DNA of 64,000 nt from Pseudomonas sp. SORT22. GTDB taxonomy: Bacteria > Pseudomonadota > Gammaproteobacteria > Pseudomonadales > Pseudomonadaceae. A program made the position numbers and the translations under genes. The notes under the pieces were generated by a model that was not told the origin of the DNA, made no database searches, and saw only the letters and a program-made list of their open reading frames with translations. Shown piece by piece: positions 63,569 through 64,000 of the stretch (positions are counted from its first letter, which is position 1; each line of letters starts with the position of its first letter). The DNA lies in assembly GCF_018417635.1 (NCBI RefSeq), contig NZ_CP071007.1, forward strand, positions 1,426,501-1,490,500, in the 5' to 3' direction.

Positions 63569-64000
63569 ATGCCGATCTCCAACCCGTGGTTCATCCGAAC
63601 GCTGGCCGTGGCGGGCGTGCTTCTGCTGGCTGCCTGTGACAACAAAGGTTTCGAAATTCTGGCGCCGATTCCCGCTGCGCAACTCGAGGCCCTGGGCGTG
63701 CAATCGCCGCTGCAGAGCGTGCATTACCACGACCGCGAGGGCGAAGGTTTGCTGGTGCTCAGCCGCAATGACGACCAGGTCAGCGATGAAGAGACCGATC
63801 AGGACGTCGATCGCGTGGTGCTCACGGCAACGCTGTATGAGCGCCAGGGCGATGACAGCTTCAAGCCGCGCTGGAAGATCGAGAACGAGACCACCTGCTC
63901 CGGGCTCGACCTGGATGTCGGCTTTTATACCGACGTCAGCGGCGTCAGTGACCTCGACAACAACGGCCTGGCCGAGCTGACGGTCGCCAGCCACGCCTTT
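63569..64000 (+). CDS. putative lipoprotein, 5' part only
   Basis: 144 residues are visible, and the gene runs off the right edge. The signal peptide and lipobox are WFIRTLAVAGVLLLAAC. Following sequence includes LQSVHYHDREGEGLLVLSRN and VSDLDNNGLAELTVAS, the latter an integrin/VCBS-like calcium-binding segment. I do not recognise the family firmly. Confidence 0.75.
   Translation, partial: MPISNPWFIRTLAVAGVLLLAACDNKGFEILAPIPAAQLEALGVQSPLQSVHYHDREGEGLLVLSRNDDQVSDEETDQDVDRVVLTATLYERQGDDSFKPRWKIENETTCSGLDLDVGFYTDVSGVSDLDNNGLAELTVASHAF

Noticed and set aside
1..64000. CRISPR arrays, prophage, integrases, transposases, tRNA or rRNA genes
   Set aside because: Looked for direct repeats with spacers, phage-type genes, insertion-sequence ends and tRNA cloverleaf signatures by eye; none seen.

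Overview
The window is a contiguous stretch of chromosome from a Pseudomonas, most likely of the P. putida group. Gene order matches what I recall of Pseudomonas chromosomes: grxD, bfr, bfd, a peroxiredoxin, rnt, pyrC, motY and argG; then nth, rnf, metG, apbC and dcd; then quiP to pdxH; then the bra branched-chain amino-acid operon; then rapA. Codon use is GC-rich throughout, and Pseudomonas-type REP palindromes sit between genes. I saw no rRNA, tRNA, CRISPR array, prophage or insertion sequence. Species placement is inference from memory of synteny; no search was run.

Layout. 1-6.7 kb: the tail of a molybdopterin oxidoreductase, monothiol glutaredoxin, the bacterioferritin/Bfd iron-storage pair with a good Fur-box candidate, a 2-Cys peroxiredoxin, RNase T with dihydroorotase, the motility lipid/peptidoglycan-binding protein MotY, and ArgG. 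6.7-8.7 kb: a two-helix membrane protein, an AT-rich gap, an orphan LuxR-type response regulator and a 58-residue PA3496-like protein. 8.7-12.9 kb: nth and an rnf operon with no rnfC. 13-17.9 kb: metG, apbC, a cold-shock gene, dcd and a small proline-rich protein.

17.9-22.1 kb: a polar amino-acid ABC transporter operon (probably arginine/ornithine) that includes an AstE-like metallohydrolase. 22.2-24.3 kb: a five-haem cytochrome c that looks like an alcohol-dehydrogenase-type cytochrome joined to a TsdA-type module. 24.5-28.7 kb: the lipoprotein acylase QuiP, two SEC-C proteins, a LEA lipoprotein and a methyltransferase-like protein. 28.9-40.5 kb: two tandem OmpA-like lipoproteins, a DUF1145 protein, a collagen-like protein, a CopD-like membrane protein, DinG, an agarase-like glycoside hydrolase, an esterase/beta-lactamase-fold protein, a third OmpA-like protein with a histone-H1-like tail, PdxH and a SlyB-like lipoprotein. 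40.5-47.5 kb: NhaA, a cysteine-synthase-fold enzyme, an FAD oxidoreductase, a lipoprotein, a divergent SDR/LysR pair and a methionine-rich secreted peptide.

47.6-52.6 kb: the complete branched-chain amino-acid transporter braCDEFG. 52.9-64 kb: a DUF2288 protein, a solitary 726-residue FtsZ/tubulin-superfamily protein, a beta-hydroxyacid dehydrogenase, an MHYT-GGDEF-EAL c-di-GMP protein, an MFS transporter, RapA and the start of a lipoprotein gene.

The most unusual items are the FtsZ/tubulin-like GTPase (53429-55609), which keeps all the nucleotide-binding loops and a catalytic T7-like acidic pair, and the degenerate rnf operon (9362-12892). The latter has lost rnfC and conserved intramembrane Fe-S cysteines, yet carries an RnfC-like tail on RnfB. 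The pentahaem fusion cytochrome (22226-24265) is third.
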